Shown in pieces: positions 14,301 through 28,694 of a DNA stretch of 64,000 bases (positions within the stretch are counted from its first letter, which is position 1; each line of letters opens with the position of its first letter). The notes under the pieces were generated by a model. That model saw only the letters and a program-made list of their open reading frames with translations. It made no database searches and had not been told where the DNA came from. The translations under genes were made by a program, and so were the position numbers. Source of the DNA: Acarospora socialis (taxonomy: Eukaryota > Ascomycota > Lecanoromycetes > Acarosporales > Acarosporaceae). The stretch lies in the NCBI GenBank assembly GCA_025617375.2, contig JAMYGW020000001.1, forward strand, positions 3,100,001-3,164,000, given 5' to 3'.

Positions 14301-17300
14301 TCAAGATCTTCTGAGTATATCAGAATATCATTAAGATATGTGATCACAAAATCATTGAGATATTCTCTTAACATGTCATTGATTAATCTCTGAAAGATGA
14401 CTGATGCATTTTTCAACTTAAATAACATAACAATATATTCATAGTGTTCATATCTCATTCAGAATGCTGTCTTTCATTCTTTATCTTTTTTCATTTTAAC
14501 TCAGTAATAGATGTTCTTAAGATCTAAGCTTGTGAATCACTTAATCTTGTCTAGTCAGTCTTGCAACTCTTCTATTAGTGATAGAAAATAATTATCTTGA
14601 TGAGTTATCTTGTTAAGTTGTCTGTAGTCAACACATAGTCATTTTTTTTCATTCTTCTTTGATACAAACAGAATCAGATATTCTGTCAGTGATTTTGATG
14701 ATTTTATGAATTTTCTCTTAAGATTCTTGTCAAGATAATCTCTAACTTTCTTGAGTTGGTTCTCACTCATTAAGTATAATGACATTCACTTAAGTTGCTT
14801 TCTATTCAATAGCAGTATTTTGTGATTTCATAACTTATACTTTGATAAGCTCATTTTTGATTGTTTAGAAATCTTGTATGTGTCTTTAATTGCACATATT
14901 TCTTTCATGACTCAATTGATTCTCAAATTCTTTTCACACAATCAAGACATCTCTAGCACTGCATCATATCTGATTGATTTCATAACATTGAATGTTATCT
15001 CTTGTGAGTTTTCAAGAATTGAGACTTTCACACAGATTTTCTCATCAATTCTTTCAATGACTTCATTCATCATTTGTATGTTGAATGAATAGCACACTCA
15101 TCATGTCTCTAATCTCAATATATCAACTGTTTTCTGACTCATGATGTTACTGTCTGCTCTGAAATTCATTAATGTGTTAATTTGATGTTCATTAATTGTA
15201 ATCTTGATTCATATTTGATGACTGTCATTTTTTCTTTGAGATGTCACTAACTTCTTATTCTCTAGTCTTGTTGAGAAAGCTTTTCATTTTTTGACTCATT
15301 TAATCACTTAACTCATCTTCAAAGTTCTTGAAATCATCTAAGTTTTCTTTCAATTATCAGATTTACATACTCTAGACTATACTGCTCAATGTGTTTTTCT
15401 GAGTGTAGTTAAAATTCATACTGATTGTATTTTATCTGCAACTGACTCTCAAAGACTCTTACTCTTTGCAGAAATTCAAATAATATGTATTCTTCACTGA
15501 AAATTCATCTGTCTTCATTCTGCATGATATATTCTTCAGGTAAGCATATTTCAATTTTGTGACTTTTGATTTTTCACACAAGAAATTCTGATATCAGTTC
15601 TCTCATAACTGTCTGTATGTTTCTCATCAGATTGTTAAATTCTTTGCATATTTCTGCTTTCTGATTTTGAGTCTTTTGCTTGTTCTTTTGTATTATATTG
15701 CAATCTTATATCATTTCTTTCTGAGCACTTAGATCTCTCTTAATCTTTGTTCAGTACTTTCTTAAGAGTTCTGTCTCAGCATTGTTCAAACTTTCTTTCA
15801 TGAGTGTATTACTGTTGAAGAATATTCAAGATTCATCAATCTGAAATTCATGATCATCAATCTCTTCAATGTCATCTTTGAGAACATTGTCTTCTTTCTC
15901 AGCATCAAGAACATTTTTCTTGATAAGAATAGTTAATTCTTTTTCATAAATTGATTGACTTGTTGCATCATATCTGTTCTTCACATCTTTGTATGATTTC
16001 TGAAGATATCATTCAGCTCTGTTTTTTGTATTCATATGTGCTCAGCACATATTGTCATAACAGATTGTTTAACTTAGAGTGTCATGCACTACACTTAATT
16101 TCTTTGTCTTTGTTTTGATCATTACTGCTGCAATATTTCTTCTTTTTATTTAAGATCTGTTGCATTCTTAAGCAAGATGTCTGAGTTTTTCACAGTTGTA
16201 ACACATTTATATCTCATTTCACAGTGTCATCTGAGACTTAGTGAATCACTCTGACTAACATTCATACTTTATTCATCTAGTCTTTCATGACTTCTGACAG
16301 CACTTCTTGATCATATTGAGATTCATAAAGTTTATTCTTCTATATCTTATCAATAAAACATATTGCTTCATTCACAGTCAGAAGCTTTCTTTTTGATCTT
16401 TTATTATAGATGACATTCAATATTCTTTTTGTTTCATCTGTCATTCTCACTGACAACTATCAATGTTAATATTCAGATTGATCATTTTCTGAAGATTGTC
16501 TGATTGTTTTGCTTGAACTATTTTGTCTTTGATGAACTTTCTCAACTCACAATAGTACTGATAGATGAGTGCTTCATCATTTTATCTGATAAGTGTCACT
16601 AATCACTGAAACTCTGTGACATATACTGCTGCTGATTCACTCTGTCACAAGATATAAACTCATTTCTTTGCTGCTCTTTCTTCATCAATCACTTTGAAGA
16701 CTTTTCTTAACTCTTTCTTGAACTGTACATAGTCATTGAACATAGACTTTGTGTCTGCATTGTGTTCTTCATATCTCTTTTCTAGAAACTCATGCAGTTT
16801 GAAATCAATTCAATCAAAAGCTGCATTCACAAGATAGATCATTGTAAACAGTGTCTTTTCTTAATCAATTTGAAACTTCAACTGATTAAATTCAATGTAC
16901 AGATCAAGCTTAGTCACAAAGACTCACAGCTTTTCTCTCTTTTCATCAAAGATATCTGATATCTGTATCTTTGATGTGTTTGAGAATAGTTGTATCATTG
17001 AGACTGACATCACTGATTGTGTCATCATTCTACTCAAAGTAAACAATAGAGATGAGTTTGTCTGAACTTGCTTCAAGAATAAAGTTGAGATGTTCTTTTG
17101 TGTGTCAGACATTGTACTCATTATATTGTAAGAATATTCAAAGTGTAATGTTCTAATCTGAGATTTCTCAAGTATGTAGAACTAAGAATTTGTGCTTATT
17201 GATATAATGACTGATCTGAAATGATTCTGGTCTTTAACTCTTAAATAATTATTTAAGTTGAACATGATTCTTTTCATAAGAGAAATGATTGTGACTATAT

Positions 17301-17495
17301 ACTAAGTCTGCTCACTGATCTCACTGTTGAGCTCATTAAGATGACTTGTTTATGCAACTCATTGAGCTTGCTCATCAAGCTTGTCATCAAGCATGTCAAG
17401 ATATCACATAACTGCTGTCTAAATATCTTCTGAATGTATACTTTTCACATGTACACATCAGTTTGCTCTAAGTTTCTACTGACTTGATTGTAACA
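11304..17495 (-). mobile_element. Ty3/gypsy chromovirus B, 352-bp LTR subfamily, nested in an LTR of A
   Basis: Inserted in the right-hand LTR of A with the 5-bp duplication ATTTC/ATCTC (11299-11303 and 17496-17500), identical apart from one C/T difference. LTRs 11304-11655 and 17144-17495 are both 352 bp. Coding on minus: gag about 15950-17120 (short MSDTQKN-type N-terminus near the right LTR), reverse transcriptase about 14120-14790, RNase H about 13620-13860, integrase about 12600-13500, chromodomain about 12240-12430. Extra antisense frame at 11734-12144. Youngest layer on this side by nesting. Broken, many breaks. Confidence 0.88.
11734..12144 (+). pseudogene. Extra antisense Cys-rich ORF of gypsy element B
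   Basis: A frame of 136 codons plus stop sits just inside the left LTR, antisense to gag-pol. It is homologous to the frames in A, E and F but 18 bp longer, the same length as in D. It shows the same N-terminal SKNFN motif, central Cys/His cluster and acidic tail. Degraded fossil copy, function unknown. Confidence 0.6.
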
Positions 17496-17752
17496 ATCTC
17501 AATGTTAAAAAATTGAGTTCTCAGCTCACCTGCTCATCATTGAGCTGTTACACTGTTATATAACTGCTGTCTAGCAGTTTTTTCTGTACACACTTCAGGT
17601 GAACTTCTGATCACAGACTCATGAGTTTTTTTTTCTTTAAACATGATTATAACAACATGCTCTGTTACACAGACTATATGAATAATGAATAATTTCTGAT
17701 GTTAGTTTTAACTAAAACTATAAAAGCAGTTAGAACATTGCACTTCTCAACA

Positions 17753-20700
17753 CTTTCACTTAATGATGTTGCATTTATTGACTTTTATTAACAGTAAGTC
17801 TCAGTTGTTCAACAAAACACTTAAAGATTCATTTAAATAAAAACTTAATTAGTTCATCAATCATCATATCTTAACTGAGCACAAAGTTCACATTAATCTG
17901 ATGTTGCTTGTACAGATCATAAATATGATAATAGATAATGTTAATGTGTTTTAATCACTTATACACATGTGCATTTTTAATCAAAGTCAAGACAGTCTGA
18001 TTGTCTTTCTTGAACTGAAAAAATGAGATTACTTAATGAACTTCATTCTTCTTAATGTTCACACAATATAAATTGTCTTCAAAATACTTACTCATATTTA
18101 TATCTTGCAGCATCTGTATAAGTTAGATTTCAGTTTTTGCATATATTGATATAATCATGTATTTAGTCTCTGTGATTAAGATAACAACAAATTTTTATTT
18201 TTAATTTGCTCATGACACTGATCTATTTTTAAGCATATATATATGTTTCAGAATTGATTTCTGATCTTGTTTATCTGATGTATAATTGAAATTAAAATAT
18301 TTAAGTATAATTTAACTCTCACTGAATCTGTACACAATATTAAAATTAATGATTAATTTCACATATTGCAGCAGTTTCTTGAGCACATATTCATGATATT
18401 TTATAAAATCACTAAAATACTGATTTAATTAATCTAAAACAAAGATGATGTTCAGTTAAGTATAAATTACTGTATACATTAAACTTTTAATTGCATGTTA
18501 ATACTGTCTTTAATCTATTCTTTGATCAGCTGAGTTGATGAAGTGAAAAATATTCTATTTATTAAGTGAGATTGTTGTGATCTTATGCTTGTCAAACTGC
18601 ATATGAAGATTTCTCAGCATCTTATTCACATAATGAGTTTGATTTAAATGTAGAGTTTTTCTTTTGTGATTGTGTGTAACTTATATGTCAAGACTTTTCT
18701 GTGTCTCTTTTAAGTTCTTAACTTTGAACATTTTCATAAGAGCTTTCTTGAATCAGAAAATGTGTATCAAATTTGTTGAGACTACAATCATATTATTTAC
18801 ATAGAGAAGCAGTATGATTTTTTTTGATGCTGTTGATGAGAAAACATGAATCAGTATTGCTTTAATGAAAATTTAATTTGCACAGATCAGTAATGCATCA
18901 TTTATATCAATTTTACACAGTTTACTTCAGATCATAAAGACTACACAGTATACACAGTGTACAATTAAATGCAATTTAAACTTCAGAAGAAACTGTCATG
19001 TAGATGATTTTTTTAAGAAAGAATTTTGTAAAGATATTGTTGATGTTTATTTAATGACATTTAAGATTTTCAAGAACAACAATAACAAGAAAGACTCAAA
19101 AAGTATTGAACTTGACTGTAGATGCAAATGTGTTCTTATAATTAATGTTATACATTTATGAAAAATTTCTCATCACAACTTTTGTTTTAAACTTGTTCAG
19201 AAATTTATCAATGTTTAGTTTAAATTTAAACATTCATTTACTGATCACTATATTTATATTTTTTGATAATATAATCTCTTCTTATGTTTTATTAACTGTT
19301 AGAGTTATTAATTCTGCATAAATAACATTTTTTTACATTTTTTCTCAGACTGAGTCTCTCACTGCTTCAACATAGATGACAAATGTGAAAATGTCAAATT
19401 TAATGTTCTCAGTGTCTTTCTTATTATCTGTGATGAATGTTGTGAACATCAGTATAGCTTGTAATATCTTGATCATGAATTCATTAAAGTTTTTATTGTT
19501 GTTGTTTCATTTCTCTTTGAAATCTCAACACACAAGAATGTCTTGACTTTCTCAGTTAAAATATTCAGTGCTTTGCTAACAGAAATTTCAATATGTAAAA
19601 ACTGCTTAATCTCATTCTATTTACTTGTCTGTGATTTGTTTAAATTAACTGCAGTTAATTTATTCATTATATGAATATTTAATAAAAATGTATCAAAATT
19701 ATCTACAGTTAACTTAAACTCTTCTTTGTCATCTAAACTCATGAATCTAAGTTTGTAAATTTGTTCAAAGACAGTAAACAGAGTTGTAAATGCTGCAGAA
19801 TCTATGATGATTGCATTTTTTTATGATTATTCAATTAACTTTTGTTCAGACAGAATATTCAGCATTTATCTTTGCAGTTTAAGATCAACACTGTCTTTCT
19901 TTTCATTCTTGATGAACTTTACAGCATAATTCTTGATGATTTATTTGAGATCTGAGATTCAAAGCAGATACTGCTTTGTGATTTTATTTATATAGTTTAT
20001 AAAGACTTTCACTTATTCTTAATTCATGAACTTATTCTGTCTGTTCTTCAACAACAATTTAAAATTAACATAAAAGTAGTATTTGCAATCTCAGACACAA
20101 ATATGATCAATGAATAGTTGTACATTAGTGAAAGTCTTTTTCAAAATTATTTGTCTGTCATTAATCAAGAAATCAGTTGTTGTTCAGTTATAAAAATAAA
20201 TATTTGTTTACACTGTTTTTATTCAGAACTCTATTGAAAGTTTTGTCTTTTTGATCATAATGTGCACTGAATTCTCAGTAATATGAATGATTTTTTCAGC
20301 AACATTATTCTGAATAAACATGTAGAACACAGTGTACTACAGTGTAATGTTAAAGAATTTGCATCAGTCATTTAGAATTGATCTTAGTTCTGTGACATTG
20401 TCACTCTGTATAGTAAGCATTTTCATATTAGTTTGAAGTTCAATTTTTAATTGTCACTCTTGCAGTTTCTGTGAAACATTATCACATTACTTCAGCAATA
20501 TTGTTTATGTCTTTCAAAAATAATTGTTTACAATCTTCAGAAAGTACTGATGTCTGATAAATGATAGAAATAAAAAATTATATATATTAATGAAAATTAG
20601 AACAAGAATGTTGATCTTTTGCTCACTTACAGTGTGCTTTTGCTGATTAACAAACATAATGATGACACAAACTTCACATATATTCTTCTTGTCTTCAGTA

Positions 20701-21217
20701 ATGAAAATTGACTTCTCAAGAGTTATGACTTTGTGAAGATTGCAAAGCTTTGTGAAGTCAAAATGAATAAATCATTGATGTTATAACTTATAGATCTTAA
20801 TCTTTTCACTTAAAAATGAAGTATCAACAGAAAATAAAATGTCAGCAGAGCTTAATAAGTCAGTTTGTATCTAAAAGTTCATATTCAGTATTGTGATTGA
20901 AAAAGTCATCTCTAAATTGAATAACATGTGTATAACAGATAACAGAACAAACTCATTTAATTTTTTCACAATGTATTTGATTATATAGATACTGCTTTAC
21001 TCAAACACTTCTATCATGACATTGTTATATTTATTTTACATGTAAAGACTGTGTTGATCAAAGCTTTTTTGCAATTTCATTTTACATATTTACTTTTTCA
21101 ATAAAAGATTAACTTCTAGTTCAGACACATAAAGTATTAAACTTAGACTTACAAAGTTTCTGAATTTGTTTTATATCATAGTTACTTCACAGTAATTAGA
21201 GTATAAGTGTTTTTTTT
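17753..21217 (-). pseudogene. C1 copia pol remnant (RNase H, RT, integrase part)
   Basis: Left internal block of C1, matching C2 at 30782-32194 and 38383-40430. The minus strand carries the copia reverse-transcriptase region around 18600-18850 (by correspondence with C2, where LLLYV and a downstream TLCLNQTHYVNKML stretch are readable) and the integrase core around 20100-20900. Mutated throughout. Confidence 0.7.
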
Positions 21218-24200
21218 TGTTACAGCCAAGTCAGAATGAGCTTAGAGTGAACTGATGCATGTATGTGAGAAGTGTATATTCAGAGAATATTTAAGCAGCA
21301 GTCATGTGACATCTTAACATGCTTGATGATGAGCTTGATGAGCAAGCTTGATGAGTTGCATGAATGAACTGTCTTGATGAACTTGACAGTGAGACTGATG
21401 AGTGAACTCAGTATATAGTCACAATCATTTTTCTTATGAAAAGAATCATGTTTAACTTAAATAACTATTTAAAAGTTAAAGACCAGAACTGTTTCAGATC
21501 AGCTGTTATATTAATAAGCACAAACTCTTAGTTCTACATACTCAAGAAAGCTCAGATTAAAATGTTACACTTTGAATACTCTTATAATATAATGAGTATG
21601 ATGTCTAACACACAGAAGAACATCTCAATCTTGTTTTTGAGACAAGTTCAGATGAACTTATCTCTATTATTTACTTCAGATAAAGTGATGACACAATCAG
21701 CAATGATGTCAATTCAGACAATACAACTATCTTTAAGTGCATCTAAGATACAGATACTGAATATCTTTGATGAAGAATGAGAAAAACTGTGAGTCTTTGT
21801 GACAAAGTTCAATCTATACATTGAATTCAATCAACTGAAGTTTCAGATCAATCAAGAAAAAATATTGTTTGTGATGATTTATCTTGTGAATGCAGTCTTT
21901 AATTGAATTGATTTCAAGCTGCATGAGTTTCTAGAAAAAAAATGCAAAGAACACAATGCAGATACAGAGTCTATGTTCAATGACTATGCACAGTTTAAGA
22001 AAAAACTAAGAAAGATCTTCAAGATAATTGATGAAGAAAGAGCAGCAGAGAAATAAGTTCATATTTTGTGACAGAGTGAATCAGCAGCAGTATACATCAT
22101 CAAGTTTCAGTGATTAGTGATACTCATCAGATAAAACAATGAAGCACTTATTTATCAGTACTACTGTGAATTGAGAAAGTTCATCAAAGACAAGATAGCT
22201 TGAGCAGAACAATCAGACAATCTTTAGAAAATGATTGATTTGAGTATTAATATTGACAGTCATCAATGAAAACAACAGATGAAACAAAAAAAATATCAAA
22301 TGTCATCTATGATAAAAGATCAAGAAGAAAGCTTCTGACTGTGAATTAAGTAATATGTTTTATCAATAAAACATAGAAAAACAAATTCTATAAATCTCAA
22401 TACAATTGAAAAGTGTTGTCAGAAGTCATAAAAGACTAAATGAGTGAAGTATGAATGTCAGTCAGAGCAATTCACTAAGTCTCAGATGACATTACAAAAC
22501 AAAATGTGAATATATTACAACTGTAAGAAATCTGAACATCTTGTTTGAGAATGTAACAGATCTTGAATGAAAAGAAAAAACATTGCAGTGACAGTCAAGA
22601 AGAATACATGCATAGTGCATAACATTCTTAACTGAACAATCTGTTACAATGACATGTGCAGAGTACACATGAGTATAAAAAACAAAGTCAAATGATACTC
22701 ACAGAAGTTTAGAAGAAAAGATAAAGACAAATGCAATAGATCAGTCTACAAAAAAGAATTAGCTATTCTTATCAAGAAAGATGTTCTTGATGCTGAGATT
22801 GAAGAGATCAATACTTAAGAAACTCAGATAAAAGAAAACTACAACAATAGTATCTGACAAGCACTGAATTTGAATGTAAATCAGAAAGAAATTAATAAAT
22901 AAAAAGTCAATATAAAGCTAAAGACAGCATATCAACACTCTGAGAATCAACACTGAGTGTTGAAAGAAGAAAAGCTTCAATTCAAGAAGCAAGAGCTTGA
23001 GCAAGAGATGCAAACTTAAAAACAGAAAGCATAACACAAGAATGTAAAAGAACAGAAGACATATGATTAGCTAGAAAAGCTGATGACAGCTGTTAAAGAT
23101 GAATGTTTCAGCAGTGATGATGCAGTATTGTCAAAATCTCTTGTTTAAAGAACAAAGAGTCACAAAGTTGAGATACACTTATCTGAAGAGTATATCACAC
23201 AGAATGAAGATAGATGAATTTTCAGTGAAGAATACATATCATTTGAATTTCTGCAAAGAGTAAAAGTCTGTGAAAGTCAGTTATAGATGAAGTACAATCA
23301 GTATGAACTTCAACTACACTCAGAAAGACACATTGAGTAATATAGTCTAAAATATACAAATCTCATGATCAGAAAAGAACTCAGATAATTTTAAGAGTTT
23401 TGAAGATGAGCTGAATGACTTAGTGAATCAAAAAACAAAGAGCTTTCTCAATGAAACTAGAGAATAAGAAGCTAGCAGCATCTCAAAGACAAGACAATGA
23501 TCATTGAATATGAATCAAGATCATGATCAACAAACATTAAATTAACACATTAATAGATTTTAAAGCAGACAGTAACATTATGAATTAAAAGACAGTCAAT
23601 ATGTTGAAATTAGAGACATGGTGAGTGTGCTGTCTCTTCAACATATGAATGATAAATGAAGTTATTGAAAGAATTGACAAGAAAATCTGTGTGAAAGTCT
23701 CAATTCTTGAAAATTCACAAGAGATAACATTTGATGTTATGAAATCAATTAAATACAATGCAGTGCTAAGAATGTCTTGATTGTGCAGAAGAAATTCAAA
23801 GATTGACTGAATTATAAAAGAAATATGTGCAATTGAAGACACATACAAAATCTTTAAACAATTAGAAATAAGTTTATCAAAGTATAAATCATGAAATTAT
23901 GAGATATCACTGTTGAAAGAGAAGCAATCTAAGTGAATATCATTATACTCAATGAACAAGAATCAACTCAAGAAAATGAAAGCTTATCTTGATGAGAATC
24001 TCAAGAGAAAATTCATAAAATCATCAAAATCACTGACAGAATATTCAATTCTGTTTGTATCAAAAAAGAATGACAAAAAATGACTATGTGTCAATTACAG
24101 ACAACTCAATGAGATAACTCATCAAGATAATTATTCTCTATCATTGATAGAAGAGTTGCAAGATCAGTTAAACAAAGTTAAGTGATTCACAAGCTTAGAT

Positions 24201-27200
24201 CTCAAAGACATTTATTATCAAGTTAGAATGAAAGAAGATAAAAAATGAAAGACAGCATTCTGAACAAGATATGAACACTATGAGTACATTATCATGTTAT
24301 TTAAATTGAAAAATGCATCAGTCATCTTTCAGAGATTGATCAATGATATATTAGAAGAATATCTCAATAATTTTGTGATCACATATCTTAATAATATTCT
24401 GATATACTCAGAAGATCTTGACAAGCACTGAAGACATATGTAAAAGATATTAGCAAAGTTTAATGAGAGAGTTCTGTATATGAAAAAGTCAAAAAACAGA
24501 TTCAAGATCAAGAAAGTTAAGTTTTTAGACTATGTGATTTGATCTGAACAGATCAAGAAGAATTTAAAGAAAATGAAAGCAGTCAGAAACTGATCAACAC
24601 TGAAATGAATCAAGAAAGTACAAGTCTTTCTAAAATTGATGAACTATTATTGAAAGTTTGTGTCAAACTATGCAAAGATTGTGAAATCACTGATGTGTTT
24701 AACACACAAAAGTGAAAAATAGCACTGAGATCAAGAGCAGAAGAATGTGTTTCATGTATTAAAGAAAAGTTTTAGTGAAATGACACATCTGAAAATACTC
24801 AATTCAGTATGCAAAAAGACACTGAAAACTGATGCTTTAAATTTTACAGTAAAAGTATGTTTGTATCAGATTGAGAATGAACAACAAAAACTCATAGCAT
24901 ATTAGTTTAGAAAACTATCAGAACTCAAGAAAAGATATGAAGTTCATAATAAGAAACTTCTTGCAATAGTAAAAGCACTATAAAACTGAAGATCTTAACT
25001 TGCAAAAATGAACAAGTTAATTCAGATCTATACAGATCACAAGAATCTGAAAAACTTTGCAATGACAAAGTAACTCAATCAACAACAGATTTGTTGAACA
25101 GAGCAGTTGACAGATTATGAATTTCAAATTTATTACAAAAAGAGTAATGAGAATGACAGAGTGAATATCTTAAGTAAATAACTCAATCATGAAGATATAC
25201 AGATGATATATGTTGAAATTCTGAACAAAAACAACAAAGAAATTCTCACAAAAGACTTAGCAGCAATGTATAAGATGAAGTAAGCTTTCTTAACAGACAA
25301 AAAACTCATTAAGATGTGTTACTACAGCAGAGTTGATGAATATTTAAAAATCAAATGCATTGAGAATCTAGTGCAAAGAAAATACAACATTAGTGATTTT
25401 AGAAATTGAATCATCAAGATAATTACTGTGTACAACTCATGCTGAAGAAATAAGATCAGTCAAGATAAATGATATGATGAAGTAATGTGACTGAATACAT
25501 TAAATGCATCATGAAAATCAGTTACTATGAACTTCATCACAAAACTATCACTGTCAAAGAATTTGACATGAAAAGTAAGATTCAACAATATATTAACTAT
25601 AGTGAATAGATTGATCAAGTACACAATGTTTATTTTATTCAAAGAAAGTGTAACAGCATCAGTATTGACATACATCATACTATGAAAATTAATTAGCAAT
25701 CACAAACTATCAAAAGAATTTATCACTGACAGAGACAAACTGTTTTCAAGTAAGTTTTGAGAAACACTCACAGTAAAACTTAGAATAAAACACAAAATGT
25801 TAATGACATATTATTCACAGATGAATAAACAGAACAAACAAATGAATTAAACAGTGAAGACATACTTGAAACACTATGTCAACAAGAGTCAAGATGACTG
25901 AATATGACTGTTGTCAATGACACAGTTTGCATACAACAATGCAAAAAATGAAATCACAGAAAAGACATCATTCTATGTGAACTACAGTTACAACTTAAAG
26001 ATATAATGAGATCTCAAAGAACACAGATTACAAAGTCAAAAAGTAATTTTAAATATCACTCAGATGAAAAAACTGCATCAAGATCTGACAAAACAGGTTG
26101 AACAGCAGACAGAATGAACAATAAAGATAAAATCATTTGAAAAAGAAGAAAAAGTATACTTAAGAATGAACAACATACAAATTAAAGAAAGAAGCAAGAA
26201 GCTAAAAAACAAAAGCATTAAATCATTTAAGATCATACAGAACATCAAAGAATTAAGTTATGAATTAGACTTATTTAAGAAAATGAAGATACATTCAGTA
26301 TTTCATGCATTTATGTTACAACATTGCAATCAGTTCATATCACTTCAAATCACTGAAATATCTGTCAAACTCAAAAAAGAATATGAAGTTAAGAACATTT
26401 TAAAAAGAAGAATGATTAGTGAAGAAGTTCACTATCTCATCAAATAAAAAGATTATGATATCTCAGAAAATATCTGAGAACTCAAAGAGAATCTCAAGAA
26501 CTGCACAAGAACACTTCAATATTTTGAGAAAAGAAGTCAATATTAACTCAGAAAAATGATGATATTGAATCAACAAGTTATGACATTGTTTAAGAATCTT
26601 CATTCTCAGTTTCATCATTATCACTATTAAGTTCAGCAGCAAGACAATCAGTCTTCTGTGAAGCACAGCAGTCTGTTTGATTCAGTATTTTCTGAAGATG
26701 TATAACTTTTGAGAAAAGTGCAGCAAGCTCAGTGTGTTTAACTGTCAATTTGTTGTTTGCTTTACTTATTTTCTTTTGAAGCAAAAGACAAGTTCTGTCA
26801 AGAGACTTTCACAATACATTGACACACAGATGATCATGATGAGTATACTTATCACATTTTGATCAAGATTTTATTACAAAACAGTTGATGCTGCAATGAG
26901 CACAATAGTCACAAGAAAACAAAATGAACACATCATCAATCTGAATTTTCTTTGTGATTCTTAGATGATTTGAATTTTTAGAAAGCATTGTTGCTGATAG
27001 TAAATAATGTGAATATTCTCACTTATATAGATTCTAAAGAATTAGTGTCTGAGAAGAAGAGAATAGTGTTATGATTAAGTCAGAATGAACTTAGAACAAA
27101 CTGATGTGTGTATGTGAAAAGTGTATATTTAGAAAATATTTAGACAGCAGTCATGTGATATCTCAACATGCTTGATGATGAGCTTGATGAGCAAACTTGA

Positions 27201-27418
27201 TGAATTGCATGAATGAGTTGTCTCAACAAGCTTAATGATGAGATTGATGAGCAGACTCAGTATATAGTCACAGTCATTTTTCTTATGAAAAAAATCATGT
27301 TCAACTTAAATAACTATTTAAGAGTTAAAGACCAGAACTGTCTCAGATCAGCTGTTATATTAATAAGCACAAACTTTTAGTTCTACATATCTGAGAAAGT
27401 TCAGATTAGAATATTACA
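21218..27418 (+). mobile_element. Ty3/gypsy chromovirus D, 352-bp LTR subfamily
   Basis: The only gypsy copy on the + strand; it sits in the internal part of C1. LTRs 21218-21569 and 27067-27418 are both 352 bp. The flanks TTTTT/TCTTT fit a 5-bp duplication with one C/T difference. Parts in order: gag from about 21600 with a zinc knuckle near 22510-22555, a charged helical spacer, protease about 23540-23800, reverse transcriptase about 23950-24600 (short readable motif FVSKKNDKK near 24060), RNase H about 24830-25070, integrase about 25200-26130 and a chromodomain about 26270-26450. Extra minus-strand frame at 26578-26988. Broken, many breaks. Confidence 0.88.
26578..26988 (-). pseudogene. 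Extra antisense Cys-rich ORF of gypsy element D
   Basis: A frame of 136 codons plus stop on the strand opposite to gag-pol, between the chromodomain end and the 3' LTR. Its length equals that in B. The C-terminal half keeps a leucine-rich helical stretch (LAALFSKVIHLQKIL) and the acidic tail. Degraded; function unknown. Confidence 0.6.
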
Positions 27419-27423
27419 TCTTT

Positions 27424-28500
27424 TAACTTTAATTCTTCAACATCATATGCATATCAAAAGATCACTAAAAAGTTAATATTGATTAGTTATGTGTGTAAAA
27501 TATTCAGAATTTACAACTCATTCAGAGCTGAGTATTTTATTGACAGTTTTCTTGAACAAAATGACAATTTCATCATTTTTCTCTACATCAGACTCAAATA
27601 AGAATGAGTTATTGTTTTTTTCAGTTTCAGCATCAAAAACTTTATGCTTTCTGTTTCTGTACTTGAATTTTATCTTGTTTTTATGATGTAAATTGTTTGC
27701 AGACAATTTGTCTGATTTTCTAACTAATTTAATCACAATTAAAATAAATAACTTTCTTAACTTAACATTTTTGTAAACAGCAGAAAGATATTCACAGTTT
27801 TAAATGTGACAAGAATTACAGCAGAGAAGATATTTAACTGATTTATGCTGAGAAGAATGATTGTTGCTAAAGTTTAACAATCTTCAATAATGATATCTCA
27901 CATCATACTGATATAAGTGTGTCAGATTTTTCTCTTTGTGTCAATCTGTTCACAAAATAGTCTCAACAGTTTTTAATTGTATTTTCTTCTCTTGAAGCTT
28001 CTGCAGACTTTTCTCAATATTTAAAATGTTTTAAGTGTTGATTGCATCACAGATCACTGTATAGTTCTTAGATAATATTTGAAGAAATGTCTGAAATTAT
28101 TGCTCAGACTTGAATAAATCAATCATATCAAACTGAGTTGCAGCAATTTTTCTGCTCAGTTTGCTGAGATGTGTTTATGCTTTATTGATAAATACATTTG
28201 TTAACATTTTATATTTAATAAACTTCATCAAATATTATTTTTCAGTGATCTGCAGCTTCTTCTTGTATTTGAACTTCAAAACATTTTAAGCATTTTTTGC
28301 ATTAATTTTATCTACAATATACTTCTAATCATCTGTACTGATGTAGATAATAAGTTAGTACAAAGTTTTTGTGTCAGACTTCTGACTTTTAAAGTTAAAA
28401 TTGCTGAATAAAAAGAAGAAATCACTAACAGAAGTATTGATCACTGAGATTTCAATAGTATATTATAGATCTTCATTTATCAATCATTTTCTCATGAAAA
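27424..28500 (-). pseudogene. C1 copia gag remnant
   Basis: Right internal block of C1 (matched in C2 by about 40430-40953 and 47141-47700). The minus strand around 27518-27736 gives a lysine-rich stretch with an Asp/Glu/Asn-rich tail, as expected near the gag/protease boundary. Cys/His pairs near 27780-27860 could be a mutated zinc knuckle. The exact gag limits are not clear. Confidence 0.5.
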
Positions 28501-28694
28501 TGAATCATTAATTGCAGTTCTTGCAACTAAGAATTGAGATGAGTTGTTGCTTCATAAAAGAGTTGTTGAAATTCATAATGTAGCTTTTGATGACAGTTGA
28601 CACATAATATAAAAAATAAATAAAATGAAATATTAAGATGTACAGAAGAAGATAATGTAAATAAGAGAAAGAAGAAGTGTGTATACTTGTTTGC

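Larger units (their letters stand above)
5277..17654 (-). mobile_element. Ty3/gypsy chromovirus A, 361-bp LTR subfamily, interrupted by B
   Basis: Inserted in the left LTR of C1 with the exact duplication ACATG (5272-5276 and 17655-17659). LTRs: 5277-5637 (361 bp) and 11097-11303 plus 17501-17654 (361 bp, split by element B). LTRs start TGTAA and end ATAACA. On the minus strand, from right to left: gag about 10000-11060, protease about 8850-9100, reverse transcriptase about 8100-8740, RNase H about 7620-7850, integrase about 6600-7550, chromodomain about 6230-6420. An additional + strand reading frame lies at 5715-6107. Broken, with dozens of breaks. Confidence 0.88.
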
